The notes beneath the pieces were generated by a model. It was not told the origin of the DNA. It saw only the letters and a program-made list of their open reading frames with translations, and ran no database searches. Below are positions 7,805-16,620 of a DNA stretch of 64,000 bases, one piece after another. The stretch is from contig NZ_PUIC01000002.1 of the NCBI RefSeq assembly GCF_022750545.1, positions 1 to 64,000 of the forward strand, given 5' to 3'. The translations under genes were made by a program, and so were the position numbers. The DNA comes from Caulobacter sp. CCUG 60055 (GTDB lineage: Bacteria > Pseudomonadota > Alphaproteobacteria > Caulobacterales > Caulobacteraceae). Numbering within the stretch: position 1 is the first letter of the stretch; each line of letters opens with the position of its first letter.

Positions 7805-10645
7805 ATGGCGAGTTCGAGCGCGGACCTGGGCGCGGCCGTGAGGCCTCGCCGGACGATGGGGCGCCTGCGGCGCGGGGTCTGCGCGGCTCCGCTTATCTGG
7901 GCCCTGGCCGGGGCGGCGGTCGCCGCGCCGCCGGAAGCCTCGCCGCCGCCCGCCAAGGCCGCGCCTGCGCCCAAGGCCGATCCCGAAGCCGACGTCGACG
8001 CCACCGTGTCCGAGGTGGTGATCAGCGGACAGCGCCGCCAGCCGGGGGCGGTGGTCGGCGACATCAAGCCCGAGATCCAGCTCAGCCCCGCCGACGTCCA
8101 GTCCTACGGCGTCAGCTCGGTCGCCGACCTGCTCAACGAACTGTCGCCCGAGACCCGCAGCGATCGCGGGCGCGGGGCGACCACGCCGGTGGTGCTGCTC
8201 AACGGCCGGCGCATCTCCAGCTTCTCCGAAATCCGCGACATCCCCACCGAGGCCATCCTGCGCGTCGACATCCTGCCCGAGGAGGTCTCGCTCAAATACG
8301 GCTACAGCGCCGACCAGAGGGTGGTGAACATCGTCCTGCGCCGCCGGTTCCGCGCGATCACCGGCGAGGTCGGCGGCGGCGGTCCGACCGAGGGCGGCCA
8401 GGCCACGGGCTCGGGCGCGGTCGACCTGCTGCACATCCGCGGCGACGACCGGCTGAACCTCGACCTCAAGTACCAGCAGAGCACGGCCATGACCGAGGCG
8501 GACCGCGACCTGGCCGCGCCGGCTTCCGGGCCGCCCTACGCCATTCCCGGCAACGTCACCGCCGCCGTTCCCGGCGCCAGCATCGACCCCGCCCTCGACG
8601 CCCTGGCCGGCCGGCCGGTCGCCATAGCCGGGGTTCCGGCCGGGGCGGCGGGCCGCCCGCTGACCCTGTCCGACTTCGCCGCCGGCGCGGCCAACGTCAC
8701 CGACGTCTCGCGCGACCGCACCCTCTTGCCGGCCACCCGGCAGGTCACCCTCAACGCCGTGCTCAGCCGCGCGGTGTTCGGCGACGTCTCCGCCACCGTG
8801 AACGGCTCGCTCAGCGCCAACAGCAGCCAGGCGCGGCTGGGCCTGCCGGGGATGGACCTGCTGGTTCCCGCCGGCGACCCGTTCTCGCCGTTCGGCTCGG
8901 ACGTCCTGCTGCACCGCTACGTCGACTCGCTGGGGCCGCTGCGTCAGGACGTCGACGGCTGGACCGGACATCTGGGCGCCAGCCTGAACCGCGAGACCCA
9001 CGACTGGCGCCTGTCCCTGACCAGCGCCTACGACCACGCCGACACCCTGACCCAGAGCGACACCGGCCTCGACCCCACGGCCATGCAGGCGCTGCTCGCC
9101 GCCCGCTCGCCGGGTTTCGACCCGTTCGGGCCGCCGCCGGCCGACCTGCTCAGCCTGCGGGCCGCCAACAAGGCCCGCTCGCTGTCCGACACTCTGAACG
9201 CCCAGTTCGTCGCCAGCGGCCCGCTGTTCAAGCTGCCGTCCGGCGACGTCTACACCAGCTTCAAGATCGGCGACACGCAGAGCTGGTTCTCCTCGCGCTC
9301 GCTGCGTTTCGGGATCGACCAGAGCTCGAGCCTGGCGCGCAACGACTTCAACGCCCAGCTCAACGTCGACGTGCCGGTGACCAGCCGGCGCAAGGATTTC
9401 CTGGCCTTCTTCGGCGACGTGACGCTGAACGGCAACGCGGCCATCGACCAGGTCTCGGACTTCGGCGCCTTGACCACCCTGGGCTACGGCGTCAACTGGA
9501 CGCCGGTCACCGGCGTCACCCTGATCGTCTCGCACACCCGCGACCAGGCCGCCCCGACGGTGCAGCAGCTCGGCAATCCGACCATCGCCACGCCGGGCTC
9601 GCGGATCTTCGACTACGCCGCCGGCCAGACCGTCGACATCACCCGCATCGACGGCGGCGATCCGAACCTGGTGGCCGACACGCGCAACATCACCAAGATC
9701 GGCCTGACCCTGAAGCCGTTCTCCAGCCAGAACCTGACGGTGACGGCCAACTATATCGACAGCCGCGTCGACAACCCGATCAAGAGCTTCCCGGCCGTCA
9801 CCGCCGACATCGAGAACGCCTTCCCCGACCGTTTCGTGCGCGACGCCACGGGCCGTCTGGTCCAGGTCGACTACCGTCCGCTCAACTTCGCCCAGGAGAC
9901 CCGCCGCGAGCTGCGCTGGGGCTTCAACTATTCGATCCCGCTGAAGTCCTCGACGGCCAACGCGCCGAGGCCGGAGTTCCGTCCGCCGCCGCCGCCCGAA
10001 CGGTCGGGCGCGGCCGCCGACAACGGCGGCGGGCGTTCAGGCGGCGGTCCTGACCGCGACGCCCGCCGGTCGGACGGCGGACCGGGCGGGCCCGGCGGCC
10101 CTGGCGGCGGTTTCGGCCGGGGCGGCGGAGGCGGCGGCTTCGGCGGACGCGGCCAGAGCGGCCGGCTGCAGGTCGCCGTCTACCACACGGTCTTCTTCAC
10201 CGACGAGCTGCTGGTCCGTCCCGGCGGCCCGGTGCTGGACCTGCTGAACGGTTCGGCGGCGGGATCGACCGGCGGCCAGCCGCGCCACCAGGTCGAGGCT
10301 CAGTTCGGCTATACCAACAACGGCCTGGGTGCGCGCGTCAGCGCCAACTGGGTCAGCGCCACCACTGTCCATAACGGCATGGGTCCGTCCAGCGGCGACC
10401 TGAACTTCTCGGACCTGGCGACCATCAACCTGCGGCTGTTCGCCAATCTGGGCCAGCGCCGGCCGCTGGTCGAGAAGCATCCCTGGCTGCGGGGCTCGCG
10501 GGTGACGCTGTCGGTGACCAACCTGTTCGACCAGCGCATGCAGGTGCGCGACGCCGCGGGAGCCACCCCTGCCAGCTACCAGCCGGCCTATCTCGATCCT
10601 GTCGGCCGGGTGGCCACCGTCAGCTTCCGCAAGCTGTTCTTCTGA
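7805..10645 (+). CDS. TonB-dependent receptor with a proline/glycine-rich insert
   Basis: From ATG 7805 the product is 946 residues. A long basic N-terminus precedes a hydrophobic stretch ending at AGAAVAAPP; a second ATG at 7856 (MGRLRRGV) would give a more standard signal peptide. A TonB-box-like EVVISGQRR and a plug follow, with the subfamily motif PVVLLNGRRISSF and VDILPEEVSLKYGY in place of the common VLRGPQGTLYG. Residues about 720-788 are extremely rich in Gly, Pro, Arg and Asp, between two normal barrel segments. The C-terminus VSFRKLFF ends in Phe as barrels do. The ligand is unknown and there is no linked enzyme, so the locus gives no clue to substrate. Confidence 0.88.
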   Translation: MASSSADLGAAVRPRRTMGRLRRGVCAAPLIWALAGAAVAAPPEASPPPAKAAPAPKADPEADVDATVSEVVISGQRRQPGAVVGDIKPEIQLSPADVQSYGVSSVADLLNELSPETRSDRGRGATTPVVLLNGRRISSFSEIRDIPTEAILRVDILPEEVSLKYGYSADQRVVNIVLRRRFRAITGEVGGGGPTEGGQATGSGAVDLLHIRGDDRLNLDLKYQQSTAMTEADRDLAAPASGPPYAIPGNVTAAVPGASIDPALDALAGRPVAIAGVPAGAAGRPLTLSDFAAGAANVTDVSRDRTLLPATRQVTLNAVLSRAVFGDVSATVNGSLSANSSQARLGLPGMDLLVPAGDPFSPFGSDVLLHRYVDSLGPLRQDVDGWTGHLGASLNRETHDWRLSLTSAYDHADTLTQSDTGLDPTAMQALLAARSPGFDPFGPPPADLLSLRAANKARSLSDTLNAQFVASGPLFKLPSGDVYTSFKIGDTQSWFSSRSLRFGIDQSSSLARNDFNAQLNVDVPVTSRRKDFLAFFGDVTLNGNAAIDQVSDFGALTTLGYGVNWTPVTGVTLIVSHTRDQAAPTVQQLGNPTIATPGSRIFDYAAGQTVDITRIDGGDPNLVADTRNITKIGLTLKPFSSQNLTVTANYIDSRVDNPIKSFPAVTADIENAFPDRFVRDATGRLVQVDYRPLNFAQETRRELRWGFNYSIPLKSSTANAPRPEFRPPPPPERSGAAADNGGGRSGGGPDRDARRSDGGPGGPGGPGGGFGRGGGGGGFGGRGQSGRLQVAVYHTVFFTDELLVRPGGPVLDLLNGSAAGSTGGQPRHQVEAQFGYTNNGLGARVSANWVSATTVHNGMGPSSGDLNFSDLATINLRLFANLGQRRPLVEKHPWLRGSRVTLSVTNLFDQRMQVRDAAGATPASYQPAYLDPVGRVATVSFRKLFF

Positions 10646-10672
10646 TCGCCGGCGCGATTTTCGCGTCGGCGA
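10646..10672 (+). terminator. GC-rich hairpin after the Gly-rich receptor gene
   Basis: TCGCCGGCGCG and CGCGTCGGCGA pair over 11 positions, one a G-T wobble, around a five-base ATTTT loop directly after the stop codon. No T-run follows, so it is terminator-like rather than a textbook example. Confidence 0.45.
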
Positions 10673-10686
10673 ATGACGTTCTACAA

Positions 10687-10699
10687 TGTCGCAGCGACA
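10687..10699. promoter_or_regulatory. Inverted repeat upstream of the universal stress gene
   Basis: TGTCG-CAG-CGACA is a perfect five-base inverted repeat 54 bases before the TTG start of the stress protein gene. It could be an operator or part of a promoter region; no matching regulator is nearby. Confidence 0.3.
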
Positions 10700-10752
10700 A
10701 GATCGGCGCAGTCTGTCACGCAGGTCTTGGAGATCGTGAGCGGGAGCGGACA

Positions 10753-11232
10753 TTGTACGGACGAATCCTGTTGGCCTATGACGGCACCGTCGAGGGGCGC
10801 GCCGCCCTGCGCGAGGGGGCCCTGCTGGCCAAGCTTTGTCGGGCGCGGGTGTTCCTGTTGTCGATCATCGCCGAGACGCCGGGCTCGCGCATGGCCGAGA
10901 CCGCCCATGTCGGCGTCGCCGCCCATCTGCGCGAACGCTACGAGGCGGTCCTGGAGGAGGGCGCGGCCAAGCTGAAGAGCATCGGCCTGGTCCCCGAGGC
11001 GCGGCTGGTGATCGGCGAGCCGGCCCAGGAGATCAGCGCCTTCGCCCGCGAGATCGGCGCCGACCTGGTGGTCGTCGGCCATCGCCGGCAGAGCCTGCTG
11101 GAGCGGTGGTGGTCGGGCTCGAGCGGGGCCTATCTGGTGGACAATATCGACTGCAGCCTGCTGATCGGCCGCAACGTCATCTCCGACGAGCAGTTCCAGG
11201 CCGTCCTGAGCCGGTCGAACGAGCCGGCCTGA
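10753..11232 (+). CDS. Universal stress protein family (UspA-like)
   Basis: This 159-residue protein starts with TTG after an AGCGGGAGCGGA ribosome-binding region. It has the UspA alpha/beta order: first strand ILLAYDGTVEGRAAL with the conserved Asp, then a strand RVFLLSII, and a later strand LVVVGHRR. The ATP-binding signature G-2x-G-9x-G(S/T) is only partly kept: GHRRQSLLERWWSGSSG has the late glycine/serine part but His-Arg-Arg after the first Gly. Family members are small cytoplasmic proteins induced by stress or growth arrest. It is a single gene, convergent with the PhzF gene only four bases away. Confidence 0.85.
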   Translation: MYGRILLAYDGTVEGRAALREGALLAKLCRARVFLLSIIAETPGSRMAETAHVGVAAHLRERYEAVLEEGAAKLKSIGLVPEARLVIGEPAQEISAFAREIGADLVVVGHRRQSLLERWWSGSSGAYLVDNIDCSLLIGRNVISDEQFQAVLSRSNEPA

Positions 11233-11236
11233 CCTC

Positions 11237-12142
11237 TCAGCCGACGGCGTCCAGCGTCGCCTCGCCCGCCAGCACGGGTCTGCAGCGGCCGGCGATGGTG
11301 GCGCGCAGGCCGTCCTCGGCGCGGCGGGCGGTCAGGCGCAGCAGGCTGGGCCGGCCCATGCGTTCGCCCTGGCGCACGGTGAAGCGCGCCGTGGCCGCCT
11401 CGCCCAGGGACAGCAGCAGCGCGGCCAGGGGCGCGTTGGCGCTGCCGGTGGCGGGGTCTTCGTAGTTGTTGGCCAGCGGCGCGAACATGCGGGCGTGCAG
11501 CAGCTCCGGATCGTCGTCGCGGGCGTAGACGTGCAGCGAGAACCGGCCCTCGACCGAGGGCGTCAGCGCGACCGCGCGCCGGAAGGCCGAGACGTCGGGG
11601 ACGCAGCGGTCGAGGGCCTCGCGGGTCAGCTCGGCCAGGACGAACTTGACCCCGACCGAGACGATGCTCGGCGGGTGGGCGGCGGTCAGCACCTCGGCCG
11701 GATCGAGGCCCAGGCAGGCGGCGATCAGTTCGGGCGCGACCTCGCCGCCGACGGACAGGGGCTGCGGGGCCTCGACCTCGCCGCCGACGAAGCGGCCCGC
11801 CTCGTCGGTCTCCATGGCCACGCGGATCAGCCCGGCCGGGGCCTCCAGGCGCAGGACGCCGCCGTCGTGGCGGCCGCGCCGGGCCAGGACGTAGGCGGTT
11901 CCGACGCTGGGGTGGCCCGCGAACGGCATCTCGGCGGTGCGGTTGAAGATGCGGATGCGCGCGGTGTTGGCCGGGTCCTCCGGCGGCAGGACGAAGGTGG
12001 TTTCGGCCAGGTTGAACTCGGCCGCCAGGGCCTGCATCTCGCCGTCGCCGAGGCCGCGCGCGTCGGTGAACACCGCCAGCGGGTTGCCGCCGAACTGGCG
12101 CTCGGTGAACACGTCGACGGTCTCGAAGGCGAAGCGGCGCAT
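11237..12142 (-). CDS. PhzF-family isomerase
   Basis: The 301-residue protein has the PhzF two-lobed fold signatures: [16 protein letters not shown] near the N-terminus, NLAETTFV with the likely catalytic Glu, and [20 protein letters not shown] second-lobe motif [15 protein letters not shown] follows at about residues 230-245. The family includes the phenazine enzyme PhzF and many uncharacterised isomerases resembling diaminopimelate epimerase. No other phenazine gene is present, so phenazine synthesis is not supported. It is probably cytoplasmic. It is transcribed away from the ArsR-type regulator gene across a 67-base region containing an inverted repeat, so that regulator may control it. 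Confidence 0.85.
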   Translation of the reverse strand: MRRFAFETVDVFTERQFGGNPLAVFTDARGLGDGEMQALAAEFNLAETTFVLPPEDPANTARIRIFNRTAEMPFAGHPSVGTAYVLARRGRHDGGVLRLEAPAGLIRVAMETDEAGRFVGGEVEAPQPLSVGGEVAPELIAACLGLDPAEVLTAAHPPSIVSVGVKFVLAELTREALDRCVPDVSAFRRAVALTPSVEGRFSLHVYARDDDPELLHARMFAPLANNYEDPATGSANAPLAALLLSLGEAATARFTVRQGERMGRPSLLRLTARRAEDGLRATIAGRCRPVLAGEATLDAVG

Positions 12143-12174
12143 GGCGGTCTGCTCCCGGCGCGGGCGATCGGTTG

Positions 12175-12203
12175 TTGACTATGATTTCGTTAGTTGGCGA
12201 AAT
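12175..12203. promoter_or_regulatory. Promoter and inverted repeat between phzF-like and arsR-like genes
   Basis: A TTGACT box (12175-12180) faces the ArsR-type gene. An inverted repeat ATTTCG (12184-12189) and CGAAAT (12198-12203) with eight bases between lies just downstream, and GCGAAAT recurs at the start codon. This is a plausible autoregulatory operator covering the -10 region. The AT-rich content stands out from the surroundings. Confidence 0.45.
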
Positions 12204-12209
12204 AGCGAA

Positions 12210-12509
12210 ATGCAAGCCGATATCTTCCGCGCCCTCGGCAACGAGAAACGTCTCCAGATCCTGGAATGGCTGAAGGACCCGCGCGCGCATTTCCCGCCGC
12301 AGGTCGACGGCGACCTGGTCGAGGACGGCGTGTGCGGCCTGTTCATCGCTGACAAGCTGGGGGTCAGCCCGTCGACCCTCAGCGAGCACATGCGCATCCT
12401 GACGGCGACGGGGCTGGTGCGCGCCGCCAGGATCAAGCAGTGGACCTTCTATCGCCGCGACGAGGCGCGCCTGGCCGAGGTCGCCGAGGCCCTGCGGCGG
12501 GCGCTCTAG
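12210..12509 (+). CDS. ArsR-family winged-helix regulator
   Basis: This 99-residue protein starts [21 protein letters not shown], the typical first helices of ArsR/SmtB repressors. The helix-turn-helix is about residues 48-70 ([20 protein letters not shown]), followed by a wing around [11 protein letters not shown]. Only one cysteine (in DGVCGL) is present, so the classic metal-binding CxC motif is absent and metal sensing is not supported. Members of this branch often control a neighbouring enzyme gene. It is divergent from the PhzF-like gene. The start codon may be close to the transcription start, since the inverted repeat ends seven bases upstream. Confidence 0.85.
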   Translation: MQADIFRALGNEKRLQILEWLKDPRAHFPPQVDGDLVEDGVCGLFIADKLGVSPSTLSEHMRILTATGLVRAARIKQWTFYRRDEARLAEVAEALRRAL

Positions 12510-12516
12510 CGGCGGG

Positions 12517-13554
12517 TCAGGCGGCGGCCTGGGTCATCTTGAAGATGCCCTGGGCGTTGGAGCTGTCGAACCGCAGGTCGAGGCGGGCGATCCCGTCCTC
12601 GCCGACCACGGCGTCGCGGCTGATGAACTCGTAGAAGGAGCCGGGGACGCTCATCTCGACGGCGCCGCCGTCCTCGCCCACGAAGGCGCGCAGGGTCGGG
12701 TCGGCCTTGAACGCGGTCTGGCGCACGCGGCCGGAGGCCGACACCTCGACGGCGTCCTTGATCGGCCGGCCCAGGGCGCGCTGGGCCTCGGCCGTCTCCT
12801 CGACCCGGGCGACGCGGTCGGTGGCGTGGTTGAAGGCCTGGCCCTCGGTGGCGATCCAGGCCGCCTCGGGCGAATCCGCCAGCAGCAGCCGGTAGTCGGC
12901 CAGGGCCGGCGCGTTGTGCCAGCGCCCGAACGCGGCCGCCACGTGCGGCAGGGCCTCGACGGCCAGGGCCGCCGGGCAGGAGCCGGTGTCGGCGAAGGCG
13001 GCCAGGGCGGCGTTCGCGGTCATGTCCAGCGGATCGCGGGTCGCGCCGAACACGCGGGCGGCGGCATCCTGGAAGACTGGCGAGAACCGCTCCACGTGCA
13101 GTTCGCTGACGAAGAACTGCGGGATGGCCTCGGGCAAGTCGCGATGGGCGTAGGCCCGGCCGGTCATGCCCAGGCGGTCGAGCGGATAGAGGCCGGCCAT
13201 CTCGTAGCCCAGCGGCTCGAGGATGCGCACGAAAGCCTCCTGGCCCGGCGGAAGCGCGCCGGTCGGCCCCTGGCCGAAGCGGATGGTGCGCAGGGCGCCG
13301 TGGTCGAAGATCACCCGCCCGCCGGCTTGGCGAACGTCCTCGACATAGGCCGCCCCCGTCGGCGCGCGGACCAGCAGGTCGTGGAACAGCACCGCGTTCA
13401 TGGCCATGGCGAACACGGCCCGCGACACGGTCTCGCCTTGCGGCGCGGCCAGGGCGGGATCGATGTCGAGCACGCCGAACAGCGCGGCGGCTTCGCGGGC
13501 GCCGACCGCCGTGGCGGTGAGGGCGAACAGCTGACGGTCTTGGGCGAGGGACAT
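12517..13554 (-). CDS. 2-oxoadipate dioxygenase/decarboxylase family (DUF1338, HglS-like)
   Basis: This 345-residue protein carries the DUF1338 metal site: His85 with Arg89 in DHGALR, His243 in FNHATDR, and Glu309 in FYEFISR. These match the His-His-Glu iron ligands and substrate Arg of Pseudomonas putida HglS, which converts 2-oxoadipate to D-2-hydroxyglutarate with O2. It is shorter than HglS (about 460 residues), so it belongs to a short branch. It is the last gene of a minus-strand run that also has an aminoadipate-semialdehyde dehydrogenase and a D-2-hydroxyglutarate-type oxidase, the steps immediately before and after this reaction in lysine breakdown. That context makes the assignment much stronger. 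The protein is probably cytoplasmic. Confidence 0.82.
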   Translation of the reverse strand: MSLAQDRQLFALTATAVGAREAAALFGVLDIDPALAAPQGETVSRAVFAMAMNAVLFHDLLVRAPTGAAYVEDVRQAGGRVIFDHGALRTIRFGQGPTGALPPGQEAFVRILEPLGYEMAGLYPLDRLGMTGRAYAHRDLPEAIPQFFVSELHVERFSPVFQDAAARVFGATRDPLDMTANAALAAFADTGSCPAALAVEALPHVAAAFGRWHNAPALADYRLLLADSPEAAWIATEGQAFNHATDRVARVEETAEAQRALGRPIKDAVEVSASGRVRQTAFKADPTLRAFVGEDGGAVEMSVPGSFYEFISRDAVVGEDGIARLDLRFDSSNAQGIFKMTQAAA

Positions 13555-13596
13555 GGGCGCGCTCCGCGAGAGGCGGTTGAGGAGAAGCGGGACGAA

Positions 13597-13620
13597 GCCG
13601 CGCCGGGGAGGCGGCGCGGC
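13597..13620 (-). other. Hairpin between the DUF1338 and aldehyde dehydrogenase genes
   Basis: GCCGCGCC and GGCGCGGC (eight pairs, eight-base loop) lie in the 72-base gap inside the lysine operon. It may tune the ratio of the two products. There is no T-run, so it is unlikely to stop transcription fully. Confidence 0.3.
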
Positions 13621-13626
13621 CGGGGA

Positions 13627-15192
13627 TCAGACGTCGAACGACACGCCCTGGGCCAGCGGCAGGGCGGCGCCGTAGTTGATGGTGTTGGTGGCGCGGCGCA
13701 TGTAGGCCTTCCAGCTGTCGGAGCCGGCCTCGCGGCCGCCGCCGGTCTCCTTTTCGCCGCCGAAGGCCCCGCCGATCTCGGCGCCGGACGGGCCGATATT
13801 GACGTTGGCGATGCCGCAGTCCGACCCCTCGGACGACACGAACCGCTCGGCCTCGCGGACGTTCAGGGTGAAAATCGACGACGACAGGCCCTGGGGCACG
13901 TCGTTCTGGAGGGCGATGGCCTGGTCCAGGTCGGCGTACTTCATCACATAGAGGATGGGGGCGAAGGTCTCGCGGCGGACGACCTCGGCCTGTTCGCCGA
14001 TCTCGACCAGGGCCGGGCGCACGTAGAACGCGTCCGCCGCGCCGGGAACCTCGACCCGCTCGCCGCCGCTCACCGCGCCGCCGGCGGCGCGGGCGTCGGC
14101 CAGGGCCCGCTGCATGGCCTCGAAGGCGGCCGCGTCGATCAGCGGCCCGACCAGGGTTCCGGCGGCGCGCGGGTCGCCCACCGGCACCGAGGCGTAGGCC
14201 GCCTTCAGCTTGGCGAGGAAGGCGTCATAGACGCTCTCGTGCACGAACAGGCGGCGCAGGGTGGTGCAGCGCTGGCCGGCCGTGCCCATGGCCGCGAAGG
14301 CCGCGCCGCGCAGGGTCAGGTCGAGGTCCGCCGACGGGGCGACGATGGCGGCGTTGTTGCCGCCCAGCTCCAGCACGGCGCGGGCGAAGCGCGCCGCCAG
14401 CCGCGGGCCGACCGCCCGGCCCATGGCCGTCGAGCCGGTGGCCGAGACCAGCGGGACCTTGGGGTGGTCGACCAGGACTTCGCCGATCTCGCGCCCGCCC
14501 ATCAGCAGGGTGGACAGGCCGGCCGGGGCGTCGGGGCCGAAGCGCGCCGCCGCCCGCTCGAACAGGGCCTGCACCGCCAGGGCGGTCAGCGGCGTCTTCT
14601 CGGACGGCTTCCAGACCACGCTGTCGCCGCAGACCAGGGCCAGGGCGGCGTTCCACGACCACACCGCCACGGGGAAGTTGAAGGCCGAGATCACCCCGAC
14701 CACGCCCAGGGGGTGCCAGGTCTCCATCATGCGGTGCTCGGCCCGCTCGGTGGCGATGGTCAGGCCGAACAGCTGGCGCGACAGGCCGACGGCGTAGTCG
14801 CAGATGTCGATCATCTCCTGGACCTCGCCCAGGCCCTCGGAGACCACCTTGCCGGCCTCCAGCGTGACCAGCCGGCCCAGGTCGTCCTTGGCCGCCCGCA
14901 GCTCCTCGCCCAGCAGGCGGACCAGCTCGCCCCGGCGCGGCGCGGGGACCTTGCGCCAGGCGAGATAGGCGTCGTGGGCGGCGTCGATGGCGGCGGCGGC
15001 GGCCGTGGGCGTGTGCTCGACGACCCGCGCCGTCTCCGCGCCGTCAACTGCGGAGCGCGCGGCCAGCGAGCCGCCGCGCCAGGCGGCCTCGGCCACGCCG
15101 AGCCGCCCGAGGATGGCGTGGGTTTCGGCGGCGGCCGAGGGCAGGGCTTGCGGAGCGGACATCGGGCGATCCTTGTCGAGGGCGATGGTCAT
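13627..15192 (-). CDS. amaB: Alpha-aminoadipic semialdehyde dehydrogenase (ALDH7/AmaB type)
   Basis: This 521-residue aldehyde dehydrogenase has the NAD-site stretch GVISAFNFPVAVWSWNAA, the conserved Glu in VLELGGNNAAIV, and the catalytic Cys in GTAGQRCTTLRRL. The ELGGNN form and the GQRCTT loop, with FGGEKETGGGREAGSDSWK near the C-terminus, are marks of the ALDH7 (antiquitin/AmaB) family. That family oxidises 2-aminoadipate 6-semialdehyde to 2-aminoadipate with NAD+. Its ATG overlaps the preceding FAD-oxidase stop by four bases (ATGA), so translation is coupled. Start 15192 gives a 20-odd-residue extension compared with a downstream Met at residue 11. Cytoplasmic. Confidence 0.9.
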   Translation of the reverse strand: MTIALDKDRPMSAPQALPSAAAETHAILGRLGVAEAAWRGGSLAARSAVDGAETARVVEHTPTAAAAAIDAAHDAYLAWRKVPAPRRGELVRLLGEELRAAKDDLGRLVTLEAGKVVSEGLGEVQEMIDICDYAVGLSRQLFGLTIATERAEHRMMETWHPLGVVGVISAFNFPVAVWSWNAALALVCGDSVVWKPSEKTPLTALAVQALFERAAARFGPDAPAGLSTLLMGGREIGEVLVDHPKVPLVSATGSTAMGRAVGPRLAARFARAVLELGGNNAAIVAPSADLDLTLRGAAFAAMGTAGQRCTTLRRLFVHESVYDAFLAKLKAAYASVPVGDPRAAGTLVGPLIDAAAFEAMQRALADARAAGGAVSGGERVEVPGAADAFYVRPALVEIGEQAEVVRRETFAPILYVMKYADLDQAIALQNDVPQGLSSSIFTLNVREAERFVSSEGSDCGIANVNIGPSGAEIGGAFGGEKETGGGREAGSDSWKAYMRRATNTINYGAALPLAQGVSFDV

Positions 15193-16613
15193 TGCGGCGG
15201 GCCCAGGCGCAGGGCCGCCGGGGACGCGTCGGCGAACACGCCGACGACGGCGGCGCTATAGGCCTGGATGAGCGGGGAGACAAATCGATCGTAGGAGGCC
15301 TGCACGGCCCGGCCCAGCCCGTGCTCGCCGCTGAAGCTGGCGCCGTAGCCTTCGACGGCCAGGGCCAGCACGGCTTCGCGCACCTGTTCGGCGCGCGCGG
15401 GCTCGGCCGCGCCGCCCTCGCGGCGGACCAGGTTGAAATGCACGCCGCCGTCGGCCACGTGGCCGAAATCGCAGGCCTCGAACTCGGGGAAGTCGCGGGC
15501 GAGCATGGCCGCCGCCTCGGCGCGGAACCGGGGGATGTCGGCCCGGCGCAGGGAAAGATCGAGGCCGATCACCGGCCCGCACGCCCGCAGGCCTTCCGAA
15601 AGGGCGTGGCGCAGCGCCCACATGCGCTCGGGCGGTCCCAGCAGGGCGTCGGCCAGCGGCCCGCCCGGCGCCTCGGCCAGATCGGCCAGCACGTCTTCCA
15701 GAAGGTCGGCGAGGCCCGGCCGGCCCTCGCGGGGCGAGAGGCTGCTGGTCAGCTCGACCAGGACGCAATAGGGCGGGACCTCGCCGCCCTGGAAGGGATC
15801 GCGCAGGCCGGGGACGTGGGCCAGCGCCCGGACGACCGCCGCCCGCGACATGCCCTCGAACGCGGTCAGGAACGGGCCGGCCTCGCGCTCGAAGGCCAGC
15901 AGCAGGTCGAGCACGGCGGCTTCGTCGCGGGGAACCAGGATCGCCGCGGCGGTCTGGCGGGGGCGGGGATGGACCTCCAGCACGGCGCGGGTGACGACGC
16001 CGGGCGCGCCGAAGCCGCCGACGAACAGGTGCCGCAGGGCCAGCTGGGCGTTATCCTTGCGCAGGCCCGCCGACAGGGTCAGCCGCGTGCCTTCGGCGTC
16101 AGGCAGCACCACCTCCAGCCCGAGGACGTGGCGGCGCATGTCGCCATAGCGCAGGAAACGCGCCCCGCCGGTGTTGGTGGCGACCATGCCGCCGATCATC
16201 GGGTCGGCGCCCAGGTCTATCGGCAGGCAAAGGTCGTGCTCGGCCAGGGCCGCGTTCAGGGCCGACAGGCGCACGCCGGCCCCGACCTCGACCGTGCGGT
16301 CGGCGGCGTCGACGGCCAGGGGCGCGCGCAGGCGGTCGAGGGACAGCACGACCTGGGTCCCGGAGGCGTCCGGGGTCGAGCCGAGCGCCAGGCCGGTGTT
16401 GCCCGACTGCGGCACGAAGGCCAGCCCGTTGCGCACGCAATGGCCGACCACGGCCGAGACCTCCTCGGCGGTGCGCGGGCGGACCACGGCGGCGGCCCGG
16501 CCCCCGCCGTAGCGGGCGGCCGTCTCGTAGGCCGCGCGGCCGCCCTCGTCGAGGACCAGGCCGTCCTCGCCCACGGCCGCCAGCAAGGCGGCCCGGTCAG
16601 ACGCCGACAGCAT
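15189..16613 (-). CDS. FAD-binding oxidase, D-2-hydroxyglutarate dehydrogenase-like
   Basis: The 474-residue protein has an FAD-binding (PCMH) domain with VVRPRTAEEVSAVVGHC and PQSGNTGLALGS, followed by an MIGGMVATNTGG segment typical of FAD-linked D-2-hydroxyacid dehydrogenases. The C-terminal domain ends with SGEHGLGRAVQ, the usual GEHGxGR motif that helps bind FAD. This family contains D-lactate, glycolate and D-2-hydroxyglutarate dehydrogenases. Next to an HglS-like enzyme the likely substrate is D-2-hydroxyglutarate, giving 2-oxoglutarate and feeding electrons to the respiratory chain. It lies seven bases after the dehydrogenase gene upstream and overlaps the ALDH gene by four bases. Confidence 0.85.
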   Translation of the reverse strand: MLSASDRAALLAAVGEDGLVLDEGGRAAYETAARYGGGRAAAVVRPRTAEEVSAVVGHCVRNGLAFVPQSGNTGLALGSTPDASGTQVVLSLDRLRAPLAVDAADRTVEVGAGVRLSALNAALAEHDLCLPIDLGADPMIGGMVATNTGGARFLRYGDMRRHVLGLEVVLPDAEGTRLTLSAGLRKDNAQLALRHLFVGGFGAPGVVTRAVLEVHPRPRQTAAAILVPRDEAAVLDLLLAFEREAGPFLTAFEGMSRAAVVRALAHVPGLRDPFQGGEVPPYCVLVELTSSLSPREGRPGLADLLEDVLADLAEAPGGPLADALLGPPERMWALRHALSEGLRACGPVIGLDLSLRRADIPRFRAEAAAMLARDFPEFEACDFGHVADGGVHFNLVRREGGAAEPARAEQVREAVLALAVEGYGASFSGEHGLGRAVQASYDRFVSPLIQAYSAAVVGVFADASPAALRLGPPQ

Positions 16614-16620
16614 CGCGCGG

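Noticed and set aside
11237-12142. Phenazine biosynthesis
   Set aside because: Only a PhzF-family gene is present. The family is broad and no other phz gene is near.
12826-15261. Long plus-strand frame opposite the DUF1338 and aldehyde dehydrogenase genes
   Set aside because: It spans two different genes and a gap with no domain, and its composition is that of an antisense shadow.
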